From Quillaja saponaria (lineage: Eukaryota; Streptophyta; Magnoliopsida; Fabales; Quillajaceae): a DNA stretch of 64,000 nucleotides. This document shows positions 35,169 through 47,974 of the stretch, in pieces. The stretch's first letter is position 1. Every line of letters starts with the position of its first letter. Under the pieces are notes generated by a model. It was given only the letters and a program-made list of their open reading frames with translations. It ran no database searches and was not told the DNA's origin. The stretch is taken from positions 20,912,948 through 20,976,947 of the forward strand of contig CM055606.1 of NCBI GenBank assembly GCA_029379385.1, in the 5' to 3' direction. Both the position numbers and the translations under genes were made by a program.

Positions 35169-38100
35169 TTTTTTTTTTTCTTGGTAGAAAAGAAAGAAAA
35201 ATAACGACCAAAAAAAAAAAAAACTTAGCCTAAATCTTCAGCAATCCTTCTTTGCTAAGCTATGCCAATACTGTTAGCTTCAAGAATGAGACGAACCGAG
35301 GGTGGTTCTTGAATCCATTCAACGTCTTCCGCTTGATTATCCATAGTTAAATTGGCTAAATGATCTGCTACCTTATTTCCTTCTCAATGGATATGCATCA
35401 ACTTGACTACCCATTCCATAACAAGCAATCTCTTAATATCCTGGATAAAAGGACCATGAACATTATTCGTTCAATCCTCCTTGTTCACCAACCGAATGAA
35501 CACACTTGAATCGATCTCTACCAAGACTTGACGAAAACCCTTGTCCCAAGCAATTAGGAGACCTAACCTCAGAGCCCAAAGTTCAGCTCTAACGGAACAA
35601 CACCAACCTAATTTCTTACCAAAACCAAAATTCCAATTACCCTGAGAATTTCTAATAATACTTGCAGTAGCTGCCAATCCCAGGTTTCTCACAAAGCACT
35701 ATCGATATTAATTTTCACCAAATCATCTTGAGGAGCTGTCCACCTGATCCACCTGTAAGCTTGAGGTCTTACAACTAACAGCTTTTTGGTGGCCTCTTGA
35801 GCCAACTCAAACTCATTAACAAATTTCAAAATACTATCCTTAGACGATCTAGGCTACTGAAAATTATTAACAAAAATAATTTGATTCCTCCATTTCCACA
35901 TGACCCAACATGTAATACCAAAAAGAATATGCCAAGTAGAAGCTCCTTCTTGCTTTGATAGGTTCTTAATGAACCAATCCTCAATGGTTAACATGTAAAA
36001 ATCGTCTATTCTATTGTCTTGTAGTAAACTCCTCCAAGTAAATCTAGCTCGAGGGCAGTCTCTCAACACATGAATAACTGATTCGACATTCAATCTGCAG
36101 TCAGTACAATTTGGACTCACCCTTGTGATACATCTAGCTCGAACACTATTAGTTGAGAGATCATTCCGCAATGCTAACCAAAGAAATTGGCAAACACGAC
36201 CAGGCCCCTTCCACTCCCAAATAACTTTCTGGACTTCCGTATTGCCTACAAACTCCTCTGAAGCTATAAAATCATAAGCCGAGTGGATTGAGAATTTTCC
36301 ATTACTAGCTAGTCCCCATGCTATGTAATCTGCTTGGCCTTCGACCGAAGGAGGCATGAGGGCTTTGACACGTAACCCAACTTCATAAGGAACCACTGCT
36401 TGGAGCTTGTCCATGTCCCATTCACTAGATGCTGACATATAACTCTTCGCCGTTTCTTGCATGTCCACCTGCCCATTCAAGAGGTTTTGCAAAAGTAATG
36501 GACCATAATCTAAAACCCAATTATCCACCCAAAACTTAATGTTGCATCCATCACTAATTATCCACTTCATGCCAAAAAGTAAATCAGGCCAGACTTGGCT
36601 TAAAGCTTTTCACAAGGGCGAGTCAATAGCTCTAGCTTTTTGTGGCTCTAATAAATCACCTTTACGAACATACTTGGCTTGGAGAATTTGAGCCCAAAGA
36701 CTAGAAGAATCAGTAAGAAGTTGCCTATCCAACCTTCATGAGAAAAGCATCATTCATCCATTTCAGATTTTTCAATCCGAGCCCACCATGGATTTTGGGC
36801 TTAACAATACTATCCAAATTAATAGTATGCAATCTCCTAGAACCTTCTTCTTCCCCCTAAAGGAAACTCCTACTAAGCTTATTAACCTCTTCACAGACAG
36901 CTAAAGGAAGTTTAGATGTTTGCATGGCATATAGAGGAATAGTTTGAATAACACTTTGGATAAGCACACTTATACCAGCCATAGAGAGCATTCTGGCCTT
37001 CCAACCCACAAGCCTCCTCTTGACTTTATCAATGATGTAGCTATGATGCTTCCTAGTCTACCTGCCGTGAATGAGTGGGACTCCAAGGTACTTCCCAAGG
37101 TCCGTAGTGTGTTTTAAACCTGAGTGTCTCTCAATTTCACAGATTAAGCTATTTTTGACTATTTAAGAGCAATAGAACTTGGATTTATCAAAGTTGACTT
37201 TCTGACCTAAGACTATCCCAAATTCCATGAGAACATTTCTTAAATTAATAGCTTGATCCACAGTGGCTTCTGAAAAAAAAAATTAAGTATTCAGCGAACA
37301 TAAGATGAGACACGCATGGTCCGCTTCGACCAACTCTCATTGCCCTCCAAGATCCATCTTGAACTTTATCTGCAATTAAATGTCCCAATCGTTCCATGCA
37401 AAGAACAAAAACATAAGGAGACAGAGGTTCCCTTGTCTGATACCTCTACCCAAGTAAAGGCATCCGTAGCATTCCCATTCCACAGAACTTAGAAAGAAGG
37501 AGATGTGATACATTCCATTACTATATTAATAAACCGATCTTCGAAGCCTATAATTTCCAATGTATCCCTGATAAAGTGCCAATTTAGTCGATCTTATGCC
37601 TTTTCTAAATCAATCTTCATTGCCATGAATTGTTTCTTACCTTTCATACTCCTCATTGAATGCAACAACTCTTGAGTAACGATGATGTTGTCTTGAATAC
37701 TTCTTCCTAGCACAAAACTAGCTTGATTAGAAACCACTAGTTTAGGTAACATCTTCTTCATTTGAGACACCAAAATCTTGGGAAGGATTTTATAGATAAC
37801 ATTGCAAAGACTTATCGGTCTAAACTGCTTCATATTAGCAGGTTGATCAACCTTGGGAATAATAGTAATATATGTAGAATTGAGACTTCTTATTTTATGA
37901 GGACTAATAAAGCACTCATTAATCAATTGATATAAAGAAAGTCCCACATGATTCCATTGAGTCTAGAAAAACACTGCTTGAAATCCATTCGGTCCAGGAG
38001 CCTTAAAAGGATGCATAGAGAAGAGGGCTTGCTTAATTTCCTCAATGGGAACATGATTAGCAAGCTTATTCATGTCTTCAATTTGCAAGGAGGGTTACCC

Positions 38101-39420
38101 ATGATTTGTGACTAAGCTTCCACCAAGGAGATTAGTCTCGGCAAAAAGACCTCTATAGTAGTTAACTACAATTGATTTCAATTCTTCAACGTCCTCCACC
38201 CATTCCCCTTTATCATTTTGGAGCATAACTATTTTGTTTCGCCGACGCCTATTCAATGTAGTGGTATGGAAGAAATGGCTATTCCAATCTCCATAAATTA
38301 ACCACTTACTTCTAGATTTTTGGTACCATAAAACTTTCTCTTGTTGAAGTAACTCCAGAAGCTCTTGGTAGATTATGAAGGCTTTGGAAGCTTCCACGTT
38401 CCAACTCAAGTTGAATTCCTTTGAGTCAGGCCAGCAAACGCCCTTTCCTCTTATTCAAATGCCCAAAAACATTAATGTTCCATTTTTTTTAAAGGTTAAA
38501 TGATATCAGTCAAATTAGAAATAATATCTCTGCTTCCATTCCAATGATTAATCATGAATCCCTCAAAAATTTTATGTAAGATCCACATGGCCTCAAGCCA
38601 AAATGGTTTATTATTGACCGAATGATGTGAACCCCTGGAATCCAACAGTAAACGATTATGATCAGATTTGATTCTAGGAAGCACTTTAATGTTAGCTTGA
38701 GAAAACTTATTTATCCAGTTGGAGTTTGCAAGTCCACGATCCAACCTTTTAAACACTCTTCCATAGATCAATGAGATTACAACTCTCAATCCAGTTACTA
38801 AATTGGTTACGTCTTCCACTATTGCAAGGGATACCTCCTTTCTTCTCATCACTATTGACGATTTCATTAAAGTCACCTATAGTACACCAAGCTTCTCTGA
38901 TTCCTTGGGCCAAATTCCATAATTCCTTCCAACATTCTTGACGCAAATCTGCTCTGGGACTTGCATATATGGCTGTGAACAACCAACTACTGTCATTACT
39001 CTCTTGGACCACGCAATGAGAAAATTGGGGATGTTTAACTGTTACTTGGATTTTGACTTGGTATTGATTCCAAAGAATCCATATACCACCCGAGTATCCC
39101 ACTGCTTCTTCCACATGACTACTATCAAAGCCCAATTTCTAAATTACTTGCTTAGCCTTTTCACCGCTAATCCGAGGCTCTAAAATAACTACAATCTCTG
39201 GTTTATGCAAAGTAACCATCGATTTCAAAACTCTAATGAAACATGCACTTGCTGCTCCACGACAATTCCAAGACAAAATTTGCATAAGAAAAAAGAAAGA
39301 GTAGAGCAAATCATTAAGGCTGACCCATAAAGGCTGACCCATTGTTATCTTCAACTCCCATGGTAGCGTCTTCAAGACCTTCATTAGGATTATAATCCAA
39401 ATTATTTCCAACTGCTAACT
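35169..39420 (-). mobile_element. L1-type LINE retrotransposon with RNase H, decayed
   Basis: Read on the minus strand the domains follow plant L1 order. An apurinic endonuclease runs from 39298 (MQILSWNCRG; GDFNEIV near 38.87 kb; SDHNRLLL near 38.66 kb). Reverse transcriptase follows (RPISLCNVIYKI, FVLGRSIQDNI near 37.7-37.9 kb), then a zf-RVT region at 36570-35854 and an RNase-H-like piece at 35692-35471 (SVRAELWALRLGL). The 3' UTR ends GGTCGTTATTTTTC...CTACCA and a poly(A), seen as a T run at 35169-35180. It is dead: many frameshifts, a stop in place of Tyr after KIDLEKA, and the RT active site, normally FADD, reads FAEY near 37.3 kb. ORF1 is not clearly recognised upstream; 39421-40080 may be its remains. 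It sits inside an intron of the AKR2-like pseudogene, antisense to neither (same strand). Confidence 0.88.
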
Positions 39421-40080
39421 TCGTCACCTTAGCACTCATATGCTTATCTGGGAGAAGATTTTGATGGACTCCAATGTCCTCCTTAGGTAAGGAAGAATGT
39501 ATGTTATGGTGGTAATGTGTAGAACTGGGCTTGTAATTTTTGTATAGCTGCTGCTAACATGAGTTTCTAAGCTAAGTTGGTATGACCCACGGCCCAATTG
39601 ATTAGGGCATCCCTTATCCAAAGTTCCACTATTAGCAGATGATAAGATTGAATCTGGACGTGAATCAGGCATAGGGGGGTCAACATTGACTTAAGCCTTG
39701 GACTTGTTTTGTGCTATAATCACTCCATCCATAATCAATGGTTGATCCCCAGTAACCATATAGTAGTTATCAGTTTCAACCAACTCATGCAAATCTTTAT
39801 AACTACATAACTTTCGCCCATTGGATACCATTCCTTGATTTCCGTGATTGATAGGTAAATTTTAAGTAGGCATAACTCTCATCATTCTTTCTCATTTTAT
39901 AAATGGAAAATCTCATGATTTTGTATTGCCACTTTGACAATTTAGATTGTGAACCACAATGATATTGGTACGAAAAAATTCCACTATATCGGAACGCATA
40001 AAGGAGGGTGTTAAAAAATCCCAGTAACTATGAATTTAGCATCCTTGCTCATTCAAAAACCTCTAAAATGAATCATCAAA

Positions 40081-40914
40081 GTTAGAGTATATTATGGCCT
40101 ATGATTTATGCTTAATTATTGTATAATACAAAAATATCATTAGATTTAAGTTGGTATCAGAGCTCAAGTCTTCTAAAAGTTTTTCCTAAGGAGTTGTCAT
40201 CTCCTTCTTGGTGGCAACCCCCATATCAATTTCATCTTCCTAATCAACCTCACAACCCTTGTTTTTCCTATGTTCTTTCATTACATAACGAATCCAAAAA
40301 CAAAAACTCTCCAAATCTGATATGATCTAAGATTTGAGCTTGCTATTAACTCTCATTCTGTCACCATCCCAACCAATCAATAGATCTTACCATCTTTCTT
40401 TCAATAAATATATATATGCCCCTAAGCATGTACTCGGACTTCCCCGCGTGAGACGTCCCTACTTGTTATACGTCACCTCATGCATATTTTTAACTCTTTA
40501 TACGTCCCTAAGCACGTACTCGGACTGCCTTGTGTGAGACGTCCTTACCTGTTATAGGTAGAAATCCCTAAGCACGTATTCAGACTGCCTTGTGTGAAAT
40601 GTCCCCACCTGTTATACGTTACCTCGCACGTACCAAAACAAGTTCATGTACCAGAACAAGTATTTAATCTACGGGATACACTCTATCTGTTTGATTTCCA
40701 AACTCAAGCTAGTTTCAAATCAACAATCTTGAGTTTGGGGGAGGGGGTTAGAGTATATTACGGCCCATGATTTATACTTGATTATTATGCTTAGTCCTAG
40801 TCTAGATTCGTTATGCTAGGTCAATTTGTACAGTCTATATATACAGGCTTTCTCTATGCAATCAAATCAAATCATCTCATTCTCATATAATATAAAATCA
40901 TCATTAGATTCAAG
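40081..40914 (+). mobile_element. Small non-autonomous LTR retrotransposon (TRIM-like)
   Basis: A 5' LTR remnant (40081-40150, GTTAGAGTATATTATGGCC ... ATTAGATTTAAG) is followed at once by TGGTATCAGAGC (40152-40163), the classic primer-binding site complementary to initiator tRNA-Met. A purine tract TGGGGGAGGGGG (about 40736-40747) precedes the 3' LTR (40747-40914, GTTAGAGTATATTACGGCC ... ATTAGATTCAAG). The 5' LTR lacks about 100 internal bases present in the 3' LTR. Only about 580 bases lie between LTRs and they encode nothing; they contain three tandem units starting CCTAAGCA at about 40420, 40506 and 40567 (GTACTCGGACT, GTGAGACGTCC). Confidence 0.78.
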
Positions 40915-42076
40915 TATTAACCAATCATTCAAAGTGGAAGGACGCAACCAATGTTCACCAAGAACAGCACAAAGTTAACACTGAACAGCGCCTTAAAAAC
41001 AAACCAATAAAATCCTAAGCGTAGCTACTGCCATGAATTTCTATGAATGTCCTTTTAACATGAGTCACATCATAGCTTTACACAAAGCTTATACAATGAA
41101 AACCACAGTCATCCTCGTGAGCACTTATTATAAGGAACTAAACCCTTAATCCTCCCTGCACGTTGTTTACAACTATTAAGGGAAGAAATGTGTGAGCTAC
41201 AACTAATTCCTAAAGTCCAAATCAGCATTGTTTTTCCTGTTTCACCCTAGATGTGGTTCGTAGAATTGCCTTATTGTCTCATAATAAAGAACTTAGAATG
41301 TTATATAGGTCTACATGTTCCAAAATAATGCAGGGATGGATTCTAATGCATTTACCTTGGAAAGTTACAAATAATTCATGAAGATCTGTGGTCCCTCTCT
41401 CACCCTATGACATTGTTTTCTCTTTTTTGATAATGGTTGTTTTCAATTACTTTTTAAAAACATTTTTGGCTGGACTACTAGAGAAACAAAACATGACCAA
41501 ACATGAGCACCCAAAGGAGCAGGCACAATATAAAGCAAATATTGATGCTTCTTTCTTGTACATCACCAACACTAGCAATGTGATGAACGATTGACTCATC
41601 CTTATTTCCCAGATCATCTGTCTCATCTGGTCCAGAATTTTCAGCAGAAGTGGCAGCATCTTCTAAAACTGAAAGGGCCATTGCTTCTCCCAACTACTGC
41701 AAAACCTCCTTATCATTCCAGTACCTGTAACAAAATGATTTTTGTCTTGAGCAAGATGGTCCAAATTAAGAAACCTAGTGTATTCCACAAGGAATAAAAT
41801 GTAATGGCTCAAGCAAAGTCAGAATAAAATTATACTATCTAAACCTTGTCATAGCAGTAGGACCACTAGTCTGTATCTCTTTTAAAATATGCTTCAAGGA
41901 GGGATCTTCCTCAATACATGCCATTCTCTCCTTAAGTTGGCCTTTACTTGTTAGATTTGTAAAACTCTCGAGCATGGAGACATAGATGGATCCTGACAAT
42001 ACAGATTTTACATTATATCAACTAAAAAGGCATATCATATAAATCAGATAGAATAATAAAGAAAACAATTCATATA

Positions 42077-45000
42077 CCTGCATTAATGCATTACCCAGGC
42101 GTTCAACCATGGTCATAAACTGAGGATTCTGCAAAACCTGTTGCATGATGTGAATATTGTTGATTATCAAAGTGAGGGACACCTTCTTCCACTGATGAAC
42201 CTTCAAAAGTTTTCTAAAGTTGTTCTGCCATCTGATTAAATGAAGGATCTTTTGCAATCTGTTCAGCCAATTCCTTAATGCTTGGATCCTATGTATACCA
42301 CAAACAAATTATGCATAAGCAATTATGCATTTTAATTAGAAAAGGCATTATAAATAAAAAATTCATGCTCCATTAATATCATCTGACTCTGGTTTTCTGA
42401 AATTATATTCAATATTACTTTTGGTCTCTATTTAGTTCCTCTCTTTGACTCTTTTTTCATGAGCATGCATAGTACACTCACCGTCTCACCCCCTTGGAGG
42501 GTCAAGAGCTCTAATCACCTGCTCAAACACTAACGCTTTCTTTGAATGGGGAATTAGCCAGAAATGAAAATGAGATGATGAAAAGAAGTTATGGTGGTTT
42601 TTTTTCAGAGTTTTCTAACTAATGGTGAGATTTGCATCTGTCTGTTTTGGATCCACCATTTTTAGGAATTGACAATTGGGAAGATTTGAATAGGAGACGT
42701 AGATTAAGTTGGAGAGAGAGTGCTCCTGACAGCTATATGTTTACCACTATCATAAACCACAAGAAAACTGAATATATATTAATTCTGGAAACAAAAATTC
42801 TGATGATAATTTCAAATCTATGTCTGATGTAGCCCAGGAAGTAATTATTTTTTCTAGGTCTAAGGATAATATATCTTGAAACAAGGATGCGAATAGAAGA
42901 GAGATATGATTCAAGTGTGGGTGGACTCCATCTCCTTAGACAGATCCAAAAAACATCATTTGAGCCTATTATTATAAGGAGATATCTTGTAATTACTGGA
43001 ATCTCGCCATAAATAAATAGGAAAACAGAACACAACATTACTTCGCATGAAAATGCACACAGGGGTCTCATTATATACTTCCCCAAGTACCAGGACATAC
43101 TACACCCTTTAAATGAATCGAAGATGGTATATTATTTCAAAGAACCAATGACCAGCTGATGTAGGGCTAAAAATGGAAAGTCCAATTAAGTTTGTTTGAT
43201 AGTGAACTTATGATTCTTAATGTTTAGACCAGAATAATGTTTTGTTTATGATTTGGATATTAATTTAATTTAAAACACATTAATTCATAAGTCTTAAAAG
43301 GAATGGAAGTAATTAAAAGATAATTTAATTTAGAACATATATACCTGCATTAATAATGCATTACCCAGGTGTTCAACCATGGCCATAAACTGAGGATCTT
43401 GCACAACTTGTTGCATGGTGTGATAATAATGTTGATCATCAAAGTGAGGGATACCTTCTTCCACTGATGCACCTTGAAAGTATTCTGAAGTTGTTTTGCC
43501 ATTTGATTCAATGAAGGATCGTTTGCTATCTGTTCAGCCAATTCCATAATGATCAGATCCTATATATACCATAAACAAATTTTGCGTAAGCAATTATGTA
43601 TTTTAATAAGAAAAGGCATTATAAATAAAAAATTCATGCTCCATTAATATCATCTAACTCAGGTTTTCTGAAATTATATTCGATCTTACTTTTAGTCTCT
43701 ATTTAGTCCATCTCTTTGACTCTTTTTTCATAAGCACGCATAGTACACTCACTGTCTCACCCCCTTGGAGGGTCAAGAACTCTAATCACCTGCTCGAACA
43801 CTAATCCTTGAATGGGGGGTTGGCCAGAAATGACAATTAGATGACAAAAAGAAGCTATGGTGGCTTTTTTTCAGAGTTTTGTAACTAATGGTGGGATTTG
43901 CATCTGTCTATTTTGGATCCACCCTTTTCAGGAATTGACAATTGGGAAGATTTGAAAAGGAGACGTAGATTAAGTCGGAGAGAGAGTGCTCCTGACAGCT
44001 ATATGTCTACCACTATCATAAACCACAAGAAAACTAAATATATAGTAATTCTGGAAACAAAAATTCTGATGATAGTTTCAAATCTATGTCTGATATAGCT
44101 CAGGAAGTAATTATTTTCTCTAGGTCTATGGATAATATATCTTGAAACAAGGATGCAAATAGAAGGGAAACAGGGTTCAAGTGTGAGTGGACTCCATCTC
44201 CTTAGACAAATCCAAAAAAAAATTCATTTGAGCCTATTGTTATAAGGAGATATCTTGTAATTGCTGGAATCTCACCAGAAATGAATAGAGAAACAGAACA
44301 CAACATTACTTCACATGAAAATGCATAGAGGGGTCTCGTTATATACTTTCCCAAGTACCAGGACATACTACACTCTGTAAATGAATCTAAGATGGTATAT
44401 TATAACTCAAAGAACCAAAGACCAGCTGATGTAGGGCTGAAAATGGAAAGTTCGATTAAGTTTGTCTGATAGTGGGCCTATGATTCTTAATGTTTAGAAC
44501 AGAAGAATGTTCTGTTTATGATTTGGATATTAATTTAATTTAGAACACATTAATTCATAAGTTTTAAAAGGAATGGAAGTAATAAAAGATAATTTATTTT
44601 AAAACACATATACCTGCATTAATACTGCATTACCCAGGCATTCAACCATGGTCATAAACTGAGGATTCTGCACAACCTGTTGCATGGTGTGATAATACTG
44701 TTGATTATCAAAGTGAGGGATACCTTCTTCCATTGATGCACCTTGAAAAGCATTCTGGAGTTGTTCTGCCATTTGATTCAATGAAGGATCTTTTGCTATC
44801 TGTTCAGCCAATTCCTTAATGATCGGATCATTTATATACCATAAACAAATTATGCGTAAGCAATTATGCATTTTAATAAGAAAAGGCATTATAAATAAAA
44901 AAAATTCATGCTCCATTAATATCATCTGACTCAGGTTTTCTGAAATTATATTCAATATTACTTTTGGTCTCTATTTAGTCCCTCTCTTTGACTCTTTTTT

Positions 45001-47195
45001 CATGAGCACACATAGTACACTCACCGTCTCATCCCCTTGGAGGGTCAAGAACTCTAATCATCTGCTCGAACACTGATGCTTTCCTTGATTGGGGGATTGG
45101 CCAGAAATGAAAATGAGATGACAAAAAGAAGCTATGATGGTTTTTTTCAGAGTTTTGTAACTAATGGTGGGATTTGCATCTGTCTGTTTTGGTTCCACCC
45201 TTTTTAGGAATTGACAATTAGGAAGATTTGAAAAGGAGACATGCATTGAGTTGGAGAGAGAGTGCTTCTGACAGCTATATGTCTACCACTATTATAAACC
45301 ACAAGAAAACTGAATATATAGTAATTATGGAAACAAAAATTCTGATGGTAGTTTCAAATCTATGTCTGATGTAGCCCAGGAAGTAATTATTTTCTCTAGG
45401 TATCTTGAAACAAGGATGCGAATAGAAGGGAGATATGATTCAAGTGTGGGTGGCCTCCATCTCCTTAGAAAGATCCAAAAAATATCATTTGAGCCTATTG
45501 TTATAAGGAGATATCTTGTAATTGCTAGAATCTCACCAGAAATAAATAGGGAAACAGAACACAACATTACTTCACATGAAAATGCACACAGGGGTCTCAT
45601 TATATACTTTACCAAGTACCAGGACATACTACACTCTTTAAATGAATCTAAGATGGTATATTATAACTCAAAGAAACAATGACCAGCTGATGTAGGGCTG
45701 AAAATGGAAAGTCTGATTAAATTTGTTTGATAGTGGGCTTACGATTCTTAACGTTTAGAATAGAAGAATGTTCTGTTTATGATTTGGATATTAATTTAAT
45801 TTAGAACACATTAATTCATAAGTTTTAGAAGGAAAGCATGGAAGTAATTAAAAGATAATTTAATTTAGAACACATATACCTGCATTAATGCATTACCCAG
45901 GCACTCAGCCATGGTCATAAACTGAGGAGTCTGCATAACCTGTTGCATGGTGTGATAATATTGTTGATTATCAAAGTGAGGGATACCTTCTTCCACTGAT
46001 GCACTTTGAAAAGTCTTCTGAAGTTGTTCTGCCATCTGATTAAATGAAGGATCTTTTGCTATCTGTTCAGCCAATTCCTTAAGTCTCGGATCCTATATAT
46101 ACCATAAACAAATTATGCGTAAGCAATTATGCTTTTTAATAAGAAAAGGCACTATATAAAAAAATTCATGCTCCATTAATATCATCTAACTCAGGTTTTC
46201 TGAAATTATATTCAATATTACTTTTGGTCTCTATACAGTCCCTCTGTTTTGACTCTTTTTTCATGAGCACGCCTAGTACACTCACCGGTCTTACCCTCTT
46301 TGCTTAAGTTTTTAAGGGTAATGTTCACAATGCAGTTCATAGCCCCTTAACTCCTCTCATCTCTGTACTCTTCTTTCCAACCCCCAAACAAAACCATTCA
46401 TGTTATCCTTAGAACTCTAAACATTAATGTGTTTTCCTTACCTTTATACCTTCTAGAAAACCAAAAAAAATTTGTTGCCTCCCAAAATTTCAACATCTTA
46501 TCTTTTAATTAGGGAGATGACAAAAAGAAGCTATGGTGGTTAAACTTTTTTTCGGAGTTTTGTAACTAAAGGTGGGATTTGCATCTGTCAAGTTGGAGAG
46601 AAAGTGCTCCTGACAACTAAATGTCTACCACTATCATAAACCACAAGAAAACTAAATATATAGTAATTAGGGAAACAAAAATTCTGATGATAGTTTCAAA
46701 TCTATGTCTGATTTAGCCCAGGAAGTTATTATCTAGGTCTAAGGATAATATATCTTGAAACAAGGATACGAACAGAAGGGGAGATAGGTTTCTAGTGTGG
46801 GTGGACTCCATCTCCTTAGACGGACCCAAAAAACATCATTTGAGCCTATTGTTATAAGGAGATATTTTCTAGAATCTCACCAGAAATGAACAGAGAAGCA
46901 TAACACAACATCACTTCACATGAAAAATGCATACAGGGGTCTCATTATACACTTTACCAAGTACTAGGACATACTATGCTCTTTAAATGAATCTAATATG
47001 GTATATTAACTCAAAGAACCAATGACCAGCTGATGTAGGGCTGAAAATGGAAAGTCCGATTAAGTTTGTTTGATAGTGGGCTTACGATTCTCAATGTTTA
47101 GAATAGAAGAATGTTCTGTTTATGATTTGAATATTAATTTAATTTAGGACACATTAATTCATAAGTTTTAGAAGGAAAGCATGGAAGTAATTAAA
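42077..47195. repeat. Tandem array of four ~1.27 kb units carrying the AKR2 STI1 exon
   Basis: Homologous unit boundaries (just past the exon's donor, TACCTGCATTAAT) fall at 42077, 43344, 44613 and 45879, spacings of 1267, 1269 and 1266. Each unit has the STI1 exon (71 codons, phase 0 at both ends, so in-frame duplication would have been tolerated) plus about 1.05 kb of intron with shared runs such as CTCCATTAATATCATCT, GGATTTGCATCTGTC and ACACAACATTACTTC. The fourth unit is altered by the inverted-repeat arm at 46.3-46.5 kb. Confidence 0.92.
46299..46510 (+). repeat. Inverted repeat, left arm
   Basis: About 212 bases (GCTTAAGTTTTTAAGGGTAA to CATCTTATCTTTTAATTA) match the reverse complement of 47190-47400 with only a handful of differences. 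This arm replaces a stretch of intron present in the other three array units. Confidence 0.9.
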
Positions 47196-47400
47196 AGATA
47201 AGATGTTGAAATTTTGGGAAGCAACAAATTTTTTTTGGTTTTCTAGAAGGTATAAAGGTAAGGAAAACACATTAATGTTTAGAGTTCTAAGGATAACATG
47301 AATGGTTTTGTTTGGGGGTTGGAAAGAAGAGTAAAGAGATGAGAGGAGTTAAGGGGCTATGAACTGCATTGTGAACATTACCCATAAAAACTTAAGCAGG
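47190..47400 (-). repeat. Inverted repeat, right arm
   Basis: Reverse-complement partner of 46299-46510. It begins exactly where the next STI1 exon copy would be expected (after GGAAGTAATTAAAAGATAA). The 680 bases between the arms are ordinary array intron, so the transcript could fold into a long hairpin. Confidence 0.9.
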
Positions 47401-47974
47401 AGCAAGGCGGAAGAAAATGGGAGAGAGCGACAGGAGAGAACACTAGACAAACACCTACTCACCATTCTTAAATTATTAGACATAATGACCTAAATAATTA
47501 CATAGGAAACGTAGTTTTTGACCCAAATGACTTCTCTTAGTTTTGGGCTCACCCTAGATACTCAATCTATCATTTATATTCTTGTTTTTTACTTGAAATG
47601 GAACAATCGAAAAGACAACTGAAATGAATAATTTTTATAAATTCATCAAAAGTTTATTCACAATGTAAAAATAATGATCATTATATAGACTATCTGACTA
47701 AAAAATAATACTTAAGAGTCATAATAAAAAAGAATCCCTATACTTGAAAGATAAAACTAAAATCCTAGTAAAATAAAACTAATAACTCATCATTCTCATT
47801 AATATAAAAGACTATGTATACAATAAAACAAATAATATTGGCAACAAATGAATTTGGAACGTCGCGGCGGAAATGCCTTTGGTTACAATTGAACTTTAGA
47901 GAGAGAAAGAATACAAACAAAAAAACTCAAAAAAGAAAAAACGCCTATGAGGCCCAGCAGTTTAATTCGTAAAC
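47401..47974. other. Spacer between AKR2-like array and block B
   Basis: AT-rich DNA with a fragment near 47670-47790 (TTATATAGAC, CTAATAACTCATCATTCTC) related to repeats at 25.15, 50.9 and 52.35 kb. The N-terminal exons of AKR2 would be expected here or beyond and are not seen. Confidence 0.4.

Larger units (their letters stand above)
30140..46092 (-). pseudogene. AKR2: AKR2-like ankyrin-repeat chaperone gene, broken, with STI1 exon quadruplicated
   Basis: AKR2 is a cytosolic chaperone for chloroplast outer-envelope and tail-anchored proteins: STI1-type repeats, an acidic linker, then C-terminal ankyrin repeats. Exons seen, 5' to 3': STI1 exon copies 46092-45880, 44829-44614, 43559-43345 and 42288-42078; 41992-41845; 41724-about 41556; ankyrin exons 31298-31207, 30612-30473 and 30239-30140, ending LLEKDAFL. 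Lesions: frameshifts in STI1 copies 1 and 2, TAG in place of Gln in copy 1, lost acceptor at copy 3, one missing base in 41992-41845, TAG inside LQ*LGEAMA at about 41.69 kb, no GT at the donor after ASVGDV, and one missing base at the start of the 31298 exon. The N-terminal exons are absent. The ankyrin part still reads [18 protein letters not shown]. One 10 kb intron holds a LINE and an LTR element. It cannot encode AKR2; a functional copy should be elsewhere. Confidence 0.88.

Noticed and set aside
40380..40640. Possible 5S rRNA sequence inside the small LTR element (Cassandra-type)
   Set aside because: The PBS is the same as in Cassandra, but the repeated CCTAAGCA…ACGTCC units do not read as 5S rRNA box A, intermediate element and box C.
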